From assembly GCA_015143295.1 (NCBI GenBank), contig CM026553.1, forward strand, positions 3,681,912 through 3,745,911: DNA of 64,000 bases, in the 5' to 3' direction. The position numbers were made by a program, and so were the translations under genes. The notes below the pieces were generated by a model that was given only the letters and a program-made list of their open reading frames with translations, was not told the DNA's origin and made no database searches. Shown piece by piece: positions 34,284 through 47,602 of the stretch. This DNA is from Tetracentron sinense. Lineage: Eukaryota > Streptophyta > Magnoliopsida > Trochodendrales > Trochodendraceae. Positions within the stretch are counted from its first letter, which is position 1. The number at the start of each line of letters is the position of its first letter.

Positions 34284-35978
34284 ATGGCAGGTCTGTCAGG
34301 GATTTGTTCTGTCAAACAGCCAGCCTTCACGGCCTGTGCACCTGATCTCCCAGAGGGCATGTGACCAAAACCTCTATGCCATGATTGATGCCCTGTCTCA
34401 GGGTCAACATTTTCCCTGGGCCTAATACTACAAACTGGGTAACACCCTTGACCTGTCCATGGTTAATCCGGATTGATGCCTCATTAATGCAGTCATCTAG
34501 TGTTGGAATCCTACCTACATGGTATTCCGTTTTGGTAAGAACGAGATGTGTCCAACACTGGAGGAAATACAACGCATCCTCGGGCTAAACATGGAGGGCG
34601 ATGCCATTGTGCCACGCTACAAGGTAAAATTTCAGGCAGACCTCTCACGGTTCTTACGAATCAAGCTTGCCTCATTGGAGTATGACATATAGGGCATTTT
34701 TGATAGGGTGTCTATACAATTCCTTGAAAAACTGTACCGGCCCAGGTGGGACCATGATTCCCTAACAACTGAGCTCCCTGATCTCAATACCTTTACACTA
34801 ATCATCATATCGCAACTGGTGTTCCCAAAAAGCAGCGCTTACGCCGACTCAGTTCTGACCGGGATCATCAATGACTTGAGGGAATCAAAGATGGTAGTCT
34901 TAGTCATCCTTGCGGAGCTTCTCAGGGCTCTCAACCTTCCAACAATGCAAAGAAATGGCATCTTCCATACCAGTGCACCACTCTTGCATCTGTAGTTGGT
35001 CTCACACCTGCCTACCATTATTCCGGTACCCGATGAATCCTATGATGCATACAGCCTGCCCAAGAAGATTGCACAGAATCAGGGCCAGATCGTGACTACA
35101 AACATCAAAGTTCCCTACCAGCTTCTTCAAGACCTAACAGAGGAACAGATCACATGGGAATGCGTGTGGTGGTTCGCAGACAGCTACCACTTGTTGTCAT
35201 AGCAGGAAGACGATGTATGGTCCTAGCCGGCGTCACCAGCTCAGTCGCCTACATACCACTCCGAGTCCTTAGACAGTTTGGACTTCCTCAGCGCATCCCA
35301 GTTATTGACAACCTGAAGGACTTCATCAACTTCTCAGAGTAGTCTGAATGCCTCACCCGCCGATTCCAAGCAGATTGGCAAAGCTCACGGAGAGACCAGT
35401 GATCAGACTTTGTGGTCACAATAGGACCGTCAACCGATTCTGCATACCGATAATGGGTAGAAGACTTTGACCTTCTACCCAGTATGCCAGCACCCAGGGA
35501 GCTGCCAACGCCAGTTACAGCCCCATCTCGAGGAACCATACCCATAGCTGACATGGCGGTTCCTTGGATAGACTTCTTCATGGAAAGGCAGCTACAGATT
35601 CAAGAGAGAGAAAAGCAGCTCCGATGAGCCCAACGTTCATTCAGGCAGCAGGAGGCGGAGCAGAACCGCGAACTCATAGCCATGCAGGAACAGGTTGAGC
35701 GGCTCGAGCATATAGTCTGATCCTTATAGAAGAGACACAGGGGTGATATCAGAGAGAACTCCATCCTCTGGGCCCAATTGCACTTCCATCAAGAGCAGCT
35801 TGACAGTGCAACGGAGGAGATAACCAGTCGGATCCATCAGTACGGGTCCCATATGTATAATGCCTTGGAGACAATCGAGCACATGGAGGTCGAAATCATA
35901 TCCCTCCAGCAACAAGTCATGGACTGTGACGGCGTGCCCCGGCCGCTTGACTTTGCTACCCCCGACGGGCTTGCCTAG
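34284..35978 (+). pseudogene. TE4 ORF1 (DUF7745-like) pseudogene
   Basis: Begins ATG GCA GGT at 34284. The middle contains FGKNEMCPTLEEIQRILGL and later ITWECVWWFADSYHLLS, resembling the protein of unknown function encoded before gag in Ogre-type elements (DUF7745/plant-mobile-domain relatives). The last third is rich in Gln/Glu and likely coiled coil (about 35580-35930). At least five stops and some frame changes interrupt it. Its role in the element life cycle is not known. Confidence 0.7.
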
Positions 35979-36129
35979 GGTTGAGTCTTTTTTCTTTTAT
36001 TGAGTTAGTCCTGTAACACAATCACTCAGTCACTGCTATCAATGAAAATCTTTCATGCATTTTCTGTCTTGTACCTCATGTATAATCATGATTAGTCGTC
36101 GCATTCTTTTCAGTTGCATGAGCTGACCC

Positions 36130-36179
36130 ATGACTCGATCCTTCACTGCTCTTCTCACAAACGTAGAAGACGCAGAACC
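36130..36179 (+). pseudogene. TE4 gag, first codons
   Basis: An ATG at 36130 opens a frame that runs into the TE3 insertion at 36180. With one copy of the target duplication it continues in frame at 45718, so TE3 split the gag coding sequence. Confidence 0.75.
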
Positions 36180-38186
36180 TTCACTGCTCTTTTCCATCAT
36201 TAATGAATAGCACTTTCGTAGTCAATTGAACTTTCACATAGTCTAATTAATAAATAAGGGAGAAATTAGAAATTCTAAAATACCAAAAATGTTCCTTTTC
36301 AAAAGACGAATCCAACGCAAGTTGAATTTTCAAAATCCGACGAACGAGTCGAAAGATATGGCCAAAACAGTGGAACCTGCAGAGCACCGATTGCTTGGTC
36401 ATTTTTAGCGATCGAACGATAGCTATCGATTGGTTAACTTTTTTGTATGGGAAATTTTTCCAGAGAGGGTGTTTTTGACCGATCGCTTGGCTAAGAACAC
36501 CGGTCGCTCGGTAGGTGACCGATCGCTTGGTATTAACCACCGATCGATCGGCCTATCGCGTTTTGCAGAAATTTCATTAAGGGCTTTTTGGTCTTTTGGG
36601 CGTTAAACCCTTGGCTCTATAAGGCTTGCTCGAGCATTTGGTCCCCACACACCATCCTTAGAGGAATTTAGAAGAGAAAAGAAGAGAGGCAAAGAGGGTT
36701 TTCCTAGGGCATCATTGTGAGAGAAGAAATCAAGGGTTTCAAGATCCACAATCATCCCTTTGCTTGGATTTCTCCAAGCCAAGCCTCAAGCTCGTGCGGG
36801 AGTCTTTCTCAAGCTAGGGCAGCATTCTTCAAGGCATTCCTCAAGGGGTTTCTTCCCCACTCAAGCCTTCTTCAAGCAAGGGTCCTCCTTCTTCCAAGTT
36901 AGAGCTTCAATCAAGGGTTTCCACCCAAGATCAAGCCTTGATTCAAGGTTAGTACACCCTACTAACTTCCATTAGTAATAACCTAGGTTTTCCATTTTTA
37001 CAGATAATTCTTGATCCCATATTTTCCCTTCTCTTTAAATTTGCTATTTCTATCAAATGTAAACAAGATAATAAGGAATGTTGTGATGTATGGATGGATG
37101 AGGGGCTGAGGCGATCGGATGCCGTAGGGATATTGTGTGATGTATGAAATGGAAAATGGTGGAAGAGCACTCTACAAATAACGAACTTACCTTGATGACT
37201 TGATGGAAAATAAGCACTAAAAAAAGAGTAAGATGAACTACTAAGGAAATGTTGCATGTTATGTGTTTGACAAAATGCCTAAAGTAGGAGTGAATGAATT
37301 AAATGAAGAAAATGGAACTAGGCCTTATACGAGTGTTATTATAAATGATGAATTGACCAAATGCCATGTAGATTTCCCAAATTCTCACATGCCTATACTA
37401 TGAATTGAATTACGATGCATTATCCTTCATGCCATATATCTCATCATGATTGCCACTATTGACAAACACACAAGCACGCATGCATGCTTGAACCGGGTTT
37501 TCCAAGAGTATTTGTGCATGATAAATTAAACAAGAAAATAAGTATATGTTGCTTCATGTTCAATGCTTGAACCGGGTTTTCGCATTCATGCAAGCATGGC
37601 AAGATATTGATGTTGCTTCATGTTCAATGCTATTTATCTTATGCTGCTAGTATTGCTTTAATTGATATTTCATATTATATTCACTGTTGTTATGCTTTCG
37701 TTATTGCTATGGATAGCTAGTAGCTTGTACTCGTTGAGTATTCCATGCTCAGTCCTACTTTTATGTTCGTAGGTTCCGTTGATGTCCTTGACCCTGAGCT
37801 TTGGGTCGAGGAAGAGTACGTAGAGGAGAGGGAGCCACCTATCCCGCTGCAGTCTCAGGAAGATAGGGATTTAGACGTGTGGCCATACCTCGGCTACTGT
37901 TGATAGGAGAGTGTGAGAGAGTTCCTTTTTTGTATTTTGATAGGTGGGCATGTCCACCTTTACTCTGACTATGTTTTGTATATAGTAACTTGGAATACTG
38001 TTTTGAAGTTATAGAAGAAAAGAAAAAGTTAGTTCACACTTCCGCACACATGTTATAGCTTCCGCGCTCTGATTATCATTGTCATTACATCATGTTAGCC
38101 TTGTTTATTGCAGGATGGTTTGGCAGGTATGTATAGTCACACCTAAAGTATCCCTTAACTCCTAGGGGGTATTTTGGGGCGCGACA
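36180..38186 (+). repeat. TE3 5' LTR
   Basis: Matches the TE3 3' LTR except for the first 15-20 bases and for loss of the repeat array after 37555. TATA-like TCTATAAGG near 36617, AUG-free leader, donor CAAG/GTTAGT at 36948, conserved hairpin 37733-37753. Confidence 0.85.
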
Positions 38187-38190
38187 GAAG

Positions 38191-38205
38191 TGGTATCAGA
38201 GCTCT
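38191..38205 (+). other. TE3 primer-binding site
   Basis: TGGTATCAGAGCTCT four bases after the LTR, identical to that of TE2. Confidence 0.88.
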
Positions 38206-38506
38206 AGGCATTAGAGTCCCTAGGGCCACTTAGTACTCAATACCAAAATTGAACAAGGCATTGGTGTTGTGAAGGAGTTGTATTCCAAGTATAGACTAAC
38301 AAGTTAGTCTTGGTCAAAACTGGTTGAACTTCAACCAAACTTAGAGTCCTACGCTAGGAACACGAATTGTATGTTATAGTATTGTGTTGTATACCATGTG
38401 TGCATTATTTTGTGCTTAGTAAATATGCTTTGAATGAATTGTGAAATTGTTACTAAATGCGTATCCAAGTTAGACTCATGTTGTATTGTCGTTCTCACGA
38501 GAAATC

Positions 38507-39583
38507 ATGAGACGCAATACCCGTGGTCGCGGATACAACACCAGTAGCAATGGAAGTGATGCTCCATCAGGTGATGATCAACCCGACTTTGCCCAAGCCT
38601 TTGCTTCGATAGCCGAGACTTTGGCTATGCTAGCGGCGAGGCAACCGTCTACTCCGCCTAATGCCGCACTTATACCGGCTCTTCCTAATCGAGCACAAGC
38701 CGGAATAGAAGCTTTTCGGAGAATGAGGCCCCCAACATTTTGTGGAAGCATTGATCCACTTGTGGCCAAGGGATGGATTCGGTAATTGGAAAAGATATTT
38801 TCGGTGTTGGCGCCTACTGAGGCTGAAAGGGTTACTTGGGCCGCCTTCATGCTTGAAGGTGAGGCCGATCATTGGTGGAAGTCCGTACTTAGGGCCCGGG
38901 AGTTGGCCCAACAGGGTCAATACTAGACTTGGGGAGAGTTCCTAGACGTCTTCAACAAGAAATACTTCCCAATTGGGATGAAAGAGAAGAAAGAGGTCGA
39001 GTTTATTACCTTGGAGCAAGGTAATATGTCCGTTGCTGCTTATGAGGCAAAGTTTTTGGAGCAATCCAGATTTGCTCCACATATGATAGCTACCGAGGCT
39101 ATGAAAGCCCAAAAATTTGAGAGGGGGTTGAAGGCCTACCTCAAGGACCGGGTTTCGATGTTCTGGCACGAGACTTATTCCGAGGTAGTAGACAAAGCAC
39201 TATTAGCAAAGGCTAATTCTGAAGAGTTCTTCAAGAGAAGAGGGATAGAGAAGGGCCAGTCTAGTAGTTCAGGGGAGAAGAGAGCTAGGACTATGTCATA
39301 CCAGTCCGCAAGGCCGGCTTAGTCACAGAGGATGTATTCGGCACCACAGGCTCCTCGCCCTTTTGTTCCATCGGCTTTTCGCCCGGTTACCTCGTATGCT
39401 CCTCGCCCTGCATTACCTCAGACTACAGGTTATGCTCCTCCCACTTATTCACATGATGTCTGCACCTTTTGTGGAAGGAGGCATCCAGCAAGGGAATACC
39501 AAAAGGCTACTGGAGGCTGTCTTCATTGTGGTGACCAAGGCCACATGATTCAGGATTGCCCCCGACGTCATCTACCAGCTTAG
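38507..39583 (+). pseudogene. TE3 gag pseudogene
   Basis: ATG at 38507. Same domain order as TE2 Gag, with capsid (PPTFCGSIDP) and CCHC knuckle CLHCGDQGHMIQDC. Stops at 38783 (CAA to TAA), 38924 (TGG to TAG) and 39320 (CAG to TAG). It ends in TAG at the same codon as TE2. The putative leader acceptor seen in TE2 (CAG) reads CAC here. Confidence 0.85.
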
Positions 39584-39742
39584 TCTCAGGGGAGTAGGCC
39601 CCCTATTAGACAAATATCTCAGTAGGGCTCTTCCCAGGCTTTGAGGGCCTCACCATCTACACGGCCTCCTCACCCAGCCACCCAGGACCGAGTTTTCACC
39701 CTATCTGAGAAAGACGCGCGGCATCTGAAGATGTCATGCAAG

Positions 39743-39875
39743 GTACGCAAGAATTCTAGAGTTTAAGTTGTGAATAATTTCTATGGTTTGATGAATTGTT
39801 GCATACACTACGGGTTACCTATGTATGATACATGTCTTGTTTGAAATCTATTAATGTTAGTGTTTAATCGTGCAG
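39743..39875 (+). other. Candidate intron between gag and protease of TE3
   Basis: Donor CAAG/GTACGC and acceptor CGTGCAG/GCACC, 133 bases, at the position of the TE2 intron. Length is no longer a multiple of three relative to TE2, but borders are kept. Confidence 0.6.
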
Positions 39876-42800
39876 GCACCTTATTAGTGAACGAATGTCT
39901 AGCCCTAGTGTTGATCGACACAGGATCCACTCACTCCTTTGTCTCACCTAGTTTTGCAAAGGGATTTTCGATTAAGGCTACTCCGTTAGAGCGGGAGCTG
40001 ACCACTGTAACTCCACTTGGCAAGTCAATTGATACGGATAAAATATTTAGGGATTGTGTGGTTTAAGTGGGGGAAAATGAACTATTAGCCGATCTTATTG
40101 TCCTAGATTTCCAAGACTTGGATTTTGATATCATCCTAGGGATGGATTGGTTGTCAAACCATCACGGCCATGTTGCCTGCTTTGAAAAGATGGCAAATTT
40201 CAGGCCGAAATGAGTAAAACCATTTCACTTTCGAGGATTGAGAGAAAGGGATATCACTCGCCTTGTAGCTTTGAGCTTAGCAAACCCAGAAGCACAAAAC
40301 TCCTTGGCCATTCCGGTCGTGAGTGAGTTATTAGAAGTGTTTCCAGAAGAACTTCCTAGTTTGCCTCCGAATCGGGAGATTGAGTTCGCGATAGAGCTTG
40401 CTCCGGGCACCGCTCCGATTTCAAGGGCACCGTATAGAATGGCCCCGATAAAGCTTGAAGAACTGAAAAAGCAGATTGAGGAATTACGACAACTTGGTTT
40501 CATCCAACTGAGTGTCTCGCCATGGGGAGCTCCGGTCCTCTTTATAAAGAAGAAGGACGGGTCGATGAGAATGTGGATAGATTATCAGCAGTTGAACAAG
40601 GTAACTATCAAGAATCGTTATCCCTTGCCACGGATAGACGACTTATTTGATTAACTGAAGGGAGAGAGATTCTTCTCCAAGATTGACCTTAGATCGGGGT
40701 ATCATCAATTAAAGATTAAGGCAGGAGATGTTCCGAGGACGGCCTTCAGGATTCGATATGAGCACTACGAGTTCCTTGTCATGCCTTTTGGGTTGACGAA
40801 TGCACCGGCGGCATTCATGGATCTGATGAACCAGGTGTTTCGATCATACTTAGATCGATGTGTGATTGTGTTCATCGATGAAATTTTGGTGTATTCCCAG
40901 AAATGGGAAGATCACGCACGAGATCTCCGCCTTGCTCTGGAGATATTGAGAGAGCATAGGCTATATGCTAAATTGAGTAAGTACGAATTCTGGTTAGAGA
41001 AGGTAGCATTTCTCAGACATGTAGTGTCAGTTGAGGGCATTTCTGTTGACCTGGCGAAGATAGAGGTAGTTATGAGCTGGGAGACCCAAGAGTGTCACCA
41101 AAATTCGGAGTTTCCTGGTATTAGCAGGCTACTACCGGAGGTTTGTGGAGGGATTCTCCAGTTTGGCCGCACCTCTCACTTACTTGACGAGGAAAAATGC
41201 CAAGTTCAGTTGGAGTGACAAATGTGAAGTTAGTTTCCAAGAGTTGAAGAAACGCCTCACCACGGCCCCCGTCCTTACTGTGCCATCCGGACGTGGTGGT
41301 TATGAAGTGTATAGCAATGCTTCGCACATCGGACTTGGTTGTGTCCTCATGCAGTACAAGAAAGTCATTGCCTATGCATCGAGGCAATTGAAGGAGCATG
41401 AAATGAATTACCTCACTCACGACTTGGAGCTTGCTGTGGTCGTGTTTGCACTCAAGATTTGACGCCATTACCTTTATGGGGTAGAGTTCTGTGTTCACGA
41501 ATCACAAGAGCCTCAAGTAACTCTTTTCCAAAAAGGAGCTAAATATATGACAACGGCGTTGGATGGAATTTTTGAAAGACTACGAGTGCACCATCCAGTA
41601 CCACTCGGGCAAAGCAAATACGGTGGCGGATGCTTTGAGTAAGAAACCTCCAGGGTTGTTGGCTCATATGGTAGTGCGGGAATGGAGATTATTGGAAGAT
41701 TTGGCTAATCTGGACATCAGTGTGAATGATTCCGTTCGTAGCCCTATTTTGTCAAATGTCACGGTTTGGCCGTACATTATAGACTTGATCCAAGAGTCTC
41801 AAGCCATGGATACCGATTTGTTGGCTTTCTGAGACAAGGAAGTTGCCAAGGGTAGTGAGGACTTCTCTCTCACTAGCTGAAGTGCTATTACATTCAAAGA
41901 AATGCTGTGTATTCCGGCCGATGCGAATCTTCAAAGAGAGATTACGGATGAAGCCCACCGTTCAAAGTATACAGTGCATCCTGGGGGTACGAAGATGTAC
42001 CGGAACCTCAAGGGGCACTTTTGGTGGCGGAATATGAAAAGGGATGTGGTAAAGTACGTGGCGCGGTGCTTAGTGTGCCAACAGGTGAAGGCAGAACACT
42101 TGAGACCGGCGGGTCTATTGTAGTCTCTCACTATTTCCGAGTGGAAATGGGAGCACATCTCCATAGAATTCATAGTTGGCTTGCCAAAAACCGCAAGGAA
42201 CGCAGATGCAATATGGGTTGTGGTGGACCGTTTGACAAATTCCGCCCATTTCTTACCTTACCGGACTACCTTCAATTCAAATCAGTTAGCGGCACTATAC
42301 ATCAAGGAAATAGTTCAGTTGCACGAGGTACCAGTGAGCATTGTCTCGGATTGGGACCTTAGATTTACTTCAAGGTTTTGGAAGAGTTTTCAGAGTGCCA
42401 TGGGTTCCCGACTAGACTTTAGCATCGCTTTTCATCCCCAGATGGATGGGCAAACCGAGTGAGTGAATCAAGTTATTGAAGATATGCTCCGGGCATGTAT
42501 GCTAGACTTCAAGGGAAGTTGGGAAGATCACCTACCTTTGGTGGAGTTCGCCTACAACAATAGTTACCAGACAAGCATACAGATGGCGCCTTTTGAGGCT
42601 TCATATAAGAGGAGTTGTAGATCCCCGTTGTAATGGGATGAAGTTGGGGAAAGGAAGGTGTTGGGCCCCGAATTAATTGAACAAACCGCGGATAGTGTCA
42701 AGCTTATCTGGGAGAGGTTGAAGACCGCATAGGATAGACAAAAGAGTTACGTCGACAACCAAAGGAGAGACCTTGAATTTCGAGTTGGCGACTTTGTTTT

Positions 42801-43203
42801 TGTCAAGATTTCACCCACCAAGGGTGTTATGAGATTCGGGAAAAGAGGCAAGCTTAGCCCAAGATATGTGGGGCTATTCGAGATCATTATTCGAGTCGGT
42901 GAGGTGACTTCCCGTGTTGCCTTACCCATTCATATAGCGGCGGTCCACAACGTGTTTCACATCTCCATGCTCCGGAAGTACATCCCAAACCCTTCTCATG
43001 TCATCGAGCTTGATCCGGTGGAAATTCGGGAGGATCTCACACTAGTGGAGTAACCAGTATAGATTTTAGATAGGCGAGATTAAGTCTTGCGCAACCAGAC
43101 CATTCCCTTGGTCTTGGTAAGATGGCAACACCATTCAATGGAGGAAGTTACATGGGAACGAGAGGCCGAAGTGAGGGAAAAGTATCCTCAGTTATTTGTT
43201 TAG
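39876..43203 (+). pseudogene. TE3 pol pseudogene
   Basis: Protease DTGSTHSF near 39918, RT with FIDE in place of FIDD near 40870 (loss of the second catalytic Asp), RNase H, integrase zinc finger and core, and a chromodomain ending at 43201-43203. About ten stops and a few frameshifts (for example near 41085 and 41500). Not functional. Confidence 0.87.
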
Positions 43204-43280
43204 GACCTTGGCTTTCCCTTATATTTGTTATGATTTTGTGCATGTATGTATCATCCAAATTTCGAGAACGAAATTTTTGT

Positions 43281-43292
43281 AAGGGGGGAGAA
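43281..43292 (+). other. TE3 polypurine tract
   Basis: AAGGGGGGAGAA before the 3' LTR. Confidence 0.88.
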
Positions 43293-45712
43293 TGTAGTAC
43301 CACGAACTTTTCCATTCTTAATGAATAGCACTTTCATAGCCAATTGGCCTTTCACGTAGTCTAATTAATAAATAAATGAGAAATTGGAAATTCTGAAATG
43401 CTAGAAATGTTCCTTTTCGAAAAACAAATCCAACACAAGTTGAATCGTCAAAATCCGACGAATGAGTCGAAAGATATGGCCAAAACAGTGGAACCTACGG
43501 AGCACTGATCGCTCGGTCCCATGTAGCGATCGATCAGTTCACAACCGATCGCTCAGTCATTTTTAGTGATCGATCGGTCCAAAACCGATCAATCGGTAGC
43601 TATCGACTGATTAACTTTTTTGTATGGAGAATTTTTCCAGAGAAGGTGTTTTTGACCGATTACTCGGCCAAGAACACTGGTCGCTCGGTAGGCGTCTGAT
43701 CGCTCGGTATTAACCACCGATCGATCGGTCTATCGCGTTTTGCAGAAATTTCATCAAGGGCTTTTTCATCTTTTAGGCGTTAAACCCTTGTCTCTATAAG
43801 CCTTGCTTGGGCATTTGGTCCCCACACACCATCCTTAGAGGAATTTAGAAGAGAAAAGGAGAGAGGAGAAGAGGGTTTTCCTAGGGCATCAGTGTGAGAG
43901 AAGAAATCAAGGGTTTCAAGACCCACAATCATCCCTTTTGCTTGGATTTCTCCAAGCCAAGCCTCAAGCTCGTGCGGGAGTCTTTCTCAAGCTAGGGCAG
44001 CATTCTTCAAGGCATTCCTCAAGGGGTTTCTTCCCCACTCAAGCCTTCTTCAAGCAAGGGTCCTCCTTCTTCCAAGTTGGAGCTTCAATCAAGGGTTTCC
44101 ACCCAAGATCAAGCCTTGATTCAAGGTTAGTACACTCTACTAACTCCCATTAGTAATAACCTAGGTTTTCCAGTTTTGTTGATGATTCTTGATCCCATGT
44201 TTTCCCTTCTCTTTAAATTTGCTATTTCTATCAAATGTAAACAAGATAATAAGGAATGTTGTGATGTGTGGATGGATGAGGGGTTGAGGCGATCAGATGC
44301 CGTAGGGATGTTGTGTGATGTATGATATGGAAAATGGTGGAAGGGCACTCTACAAATAACGAACTTACCTTGATGACTTGATGGAAAATACGCACTAAAA
44401 AAAGAGTAAGATGAACTACTAAGGAAATGTTGCATGTTATGTATTTGACAAAATACCTAAACTAGGAGTGAATGAATTAAATGAAGAAAATGGAAGTGGG
44501 CCTTATGCCAGTGTTATTATAAATGATGAATTGACCAAATGCCATATAGATTTCCCAAATTCTCACATGCCTATACTATGAATTGAATTGCGATGCATTA
44601 TCCTTCATGCCATACATGTCATCATGATTGCCACTATTGACAAGCACACAAGAACGCATGCATGCATGAACCGAATTTTCCAAGAGTATTTGTGCATGAT
44701 GAATTGAACAAGAAAATAAGTATATGTCAAGGAGGTTGGTAGCCCAAGTGAAGGGTACTAGCCTCTGGCCCACAAGAAAATGAAATAATTACATGTCAAG
44801 GAGGTTGGTAGCCCAAGTGAAGGGTACAAGCCTCTGGCTCACAAGTGAAAGGAAACAAGAACATGTCAAAGAGGTTAGTAGCCCAGGTGAAGGGTTCTAG
44901 CCTCTAGCTCACAAGTGAAGAAAATATCAAGGAGGTTGGTAGCCCAGGGATGTGCAGGTGCTAGCCTCTAGCTCACAAGTATACAAGTCAAGACATGAAA
45001 TACAAGTCAAGACATGAAATACAAGACAAGACAAGCATGCATACATGATTTTCAAAAGCAAGACTGGGACACGAAAAAGGGTTTCCCAACATGAGTTTTA
45101 CCGAGGTTTTAGCATTCATGCATGCATGGCAAGATATTGATGTTGCTTCATGTTCAATGCTATTTATCTTATGCTGCTAGTATTGCTTTAATTGATATTT
45201 CATATCGTGTTCACTATTGTTATGCTTTTGTTATTACTATGGGTAGCTAGTAGCTTGTACTCGCTGAGTATTCCATGCTCAGCCGTACTTTTATGTCGAC
45301 AGGTTCTGTGGATGTCCTTGACCCTGAGCCTTGGGTCGAGGAAGAGTTTGTAGAGGAGAGGGAGCCACCTATCCCGTTGCAGTCTCAGGAAGATAGGGAT
45401 TTGGACGTGTGGCCATACCTCGACTACTATTGATAGGAGAGTGTGGGAGAGTTCCTTTTTTTTTATTTTGATAAGTGGGCATGTCCACCTTTTCTCTGAT
45501 TATGTTTTGTATATGGTAACTTGAAATACTGTTTTGAAGTTATAGAAGAAAAGATTAGTTCACGCTTCCACACATATGTTATAGCTTCCGCTCTCTGATT
45601 ATCATTGTCATTAAATCATGTTAGCCTTGTTTATTGCAGGATGGTTTGGCAGGTATGTATAGTTACACCTAAAGTATCCCTAAACTCCTTGGGGGTATTT
45701 TGGGGCACGATA
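43293..45712 (+). repeat. TE3 3' LTR
   Basis: TGTAGTACCACG to GGGGCACGATA (final CA mutated to TA). U3 palindromes 43500-43733, leader with donor near 44125, hairpin repeats 44728-44985, conserved hairpin 45263-45283. Confidence 0.9.
44728..44985 (+). repeat. Four hairpin repeats, TE3 3' LTR
   Basis: Units at 44728, 44797, 44867 and 44928, homologous to the TE2 array (AGGTTGGTAGCCC..CTAGCCTCT) but with different spacers and unit lengths of 58-70. Absent from the TE3 5' LTR. Confidence 0.82.
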
Positions 45713-45717
45713 GAACG

Positions 45718-47236
45718 AGTACCAATTAGAGCACAGTCAGAAAGCAGCTCAGATACATTGGCAGAACCAGCTAACCAGTAGGAGAGAACCAATGAGATTC
45801 TACAGTCTCAAGAGAGAGACATCGAGGCCATGCAGTCTAAACTGGATAAGGTTCTGGATTCTTTGACAGTTCTCCTGGGTACCCATATCGAAGAACCCGC
45901 TTCTCGGAACCCCACCGGCGAGTCTGCGGAATTGCGTCCCCCTAAGCCTCACCAAAACCCATTCATCATCCCCAACCCCGGACCCACTGCAGGCGGAGGA
46001 GACATGGAGTATGAATATTATGATGGGACGGAGTAGCCCAAGGCCTCCCACATTAATCAAGATAGACCATCTTCTTCCTCAGATTCAATGACGGCTCTTC
46101 ATGACCAACATGAAGAAATCAAGCAGATGAAAGAAGAAGTAAAAAAGATGAAAGGTGTTTCCGCCAGTACCAGTCTGTCTCTGGAGGACTTAACTTTTTC
46201 ATCAGGGGAAGTCATATCGACAAGCTTCAAGGTCCCCGACTTTGACAAGTATGACAGATCAGGCTGCACGAGATAGCACTTACAGCTTTACCTGTGGGAT
46301 ATGCTCCTACACTAGAAGAACCAGCCTCTTCTGATACAGTACTTCCAAAAAAGCCTAATGAAAGCAGCCCTGACCTGGTGGATGTTTGTGGATAAACAGA
46401 AGATTAAGACTTGGCAAGATACCATGGACTACTTTGTCGAGCAGTATTCTTTCAACCAAGAGCTCCGGCCTCAGCGGAGCCAACTCGAGCAAATGAACCA
46501 GAGAAACAATGAGTCATTTTTAGAATACGCCACCCGGTGGAGGGAGATGGCAGTCAAAATCCCCAATCCTATCCCGAAGGAGAAACTCGTCAGCATGTTC
46601 ATGGGAACACTGAAACAGCCTTATTCAACCTTGATGGTCACCTTGCTTGTAGTTGACTTCGACACCATCGTCAAGACTGGTGCCCGTATTAAAATGACTA
46701 TCAAGAATGGGGCAATCCACTTCTGTCTAGGGCTTGATCCTCCGAAGGCAACAGCCTCGCCCAACAAGAATAGCGGTCCACAGGACCACAAAAAGAAAGA
46801 AAGTGTAAACATGATGGCTCTTACAACACCAATCAGACTTCCTACAGCTCTAGCAGCTCTAGCTCAGCCTGCCAAAAACACCCGGCCAGCCCGACCTAAC
46901 TAGGGGCAAAACCAACACCAGAATAAGCACCCTCGGAACTTTACTCCTCTCCCCGATACTCTCAGCTAGTTGCTAGAATTTCTGACTAAGCAAGGTCTTC
47001 TCACCTTGAGAGGCCTTACTCCCTTTTTACCTCCTAACAAAAGAAACAAGAACTATGATGTCAACCAACACTGCGCCTTCCACCAAGGCCTAGGCCAAGC
47101 AACCGATTACTGCATCGGCCTTAAGTGCGCCATCCAGGACCTCCTGGATGATGGTAGGGTTGAGCTGGCTCCAAGCAACACCAGCATCACCCAGGCACCA
47201 TTGCCCCCACACAACAATCAAGTCAACTTTGTATAG
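45718..47236 (+). pseudogene. TE4 gag pseudogene, main part
   Basis: Continues the gag frame after TE3. Contains a coiled-coil-like stretch (EEIKQMKEEVKKMKG), the FKVPDFDKYD motif usual in Tat Gag, and the capsid part 46358-46903 (TWWMFVDKQKIKTWQDTMDY to about GTLKQPYSTL). The C-terminal part 46970-47236 has a CAFHQGLGQATDYC-like cysteine-histidine stretch. Several stops. Confidence 0.8.
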
Positions 47237-47602
47237 TGGGAAGAGCCTAGGGCAGGGCAGCCAAGACCTCCCACACTAGCAGTATACGATGGAATCATCA
47301 GGCCTACCTACAGACCTCCAGTCATTATCCCCCTTCCTTTGACAAACATCCAGGCCATCAGGCCTAAGTTCAACTACCTGCTCTCGAAACTAACAGAGAA
47401 CAAATTATCTACACAATCCCGTGTCCAGCCAATTAGGCCATAGCTCCAGCCCAAGCCTTAACCTCTACCGACCAAGTCTGAATCCCTCACCTCTCTACTC
47501 AGCCTTTCAGCCTGAACCATGTACCCACTCCCCGCTCCCTCATTATTGAGAGCGAGAGCATAGCCAACTTGACTCGTTCAGGCCAGGTGTACCAACCGCC
47601 TG

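Larger units (their letters stand above)
36180..45712 (+). mobile_element. TE3: decayed Ty3/gypsy chromovirus inside TE4 gag
   Basis: Close relative of TE2 in every domain and in LTR layout. 5' LTR 36180-38186, 3' LTR 43293-45712, flanked by GAACC (36175-36179) and GAACG (45713-45717), a target duplication with one change. Many nonsense codons, mostly C-to-T or G-to-A. The 5' LTR is about 400 bases shorter because its hairpin repeats are deleted, and its first bases are disturbed. Confidence 0.9.
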
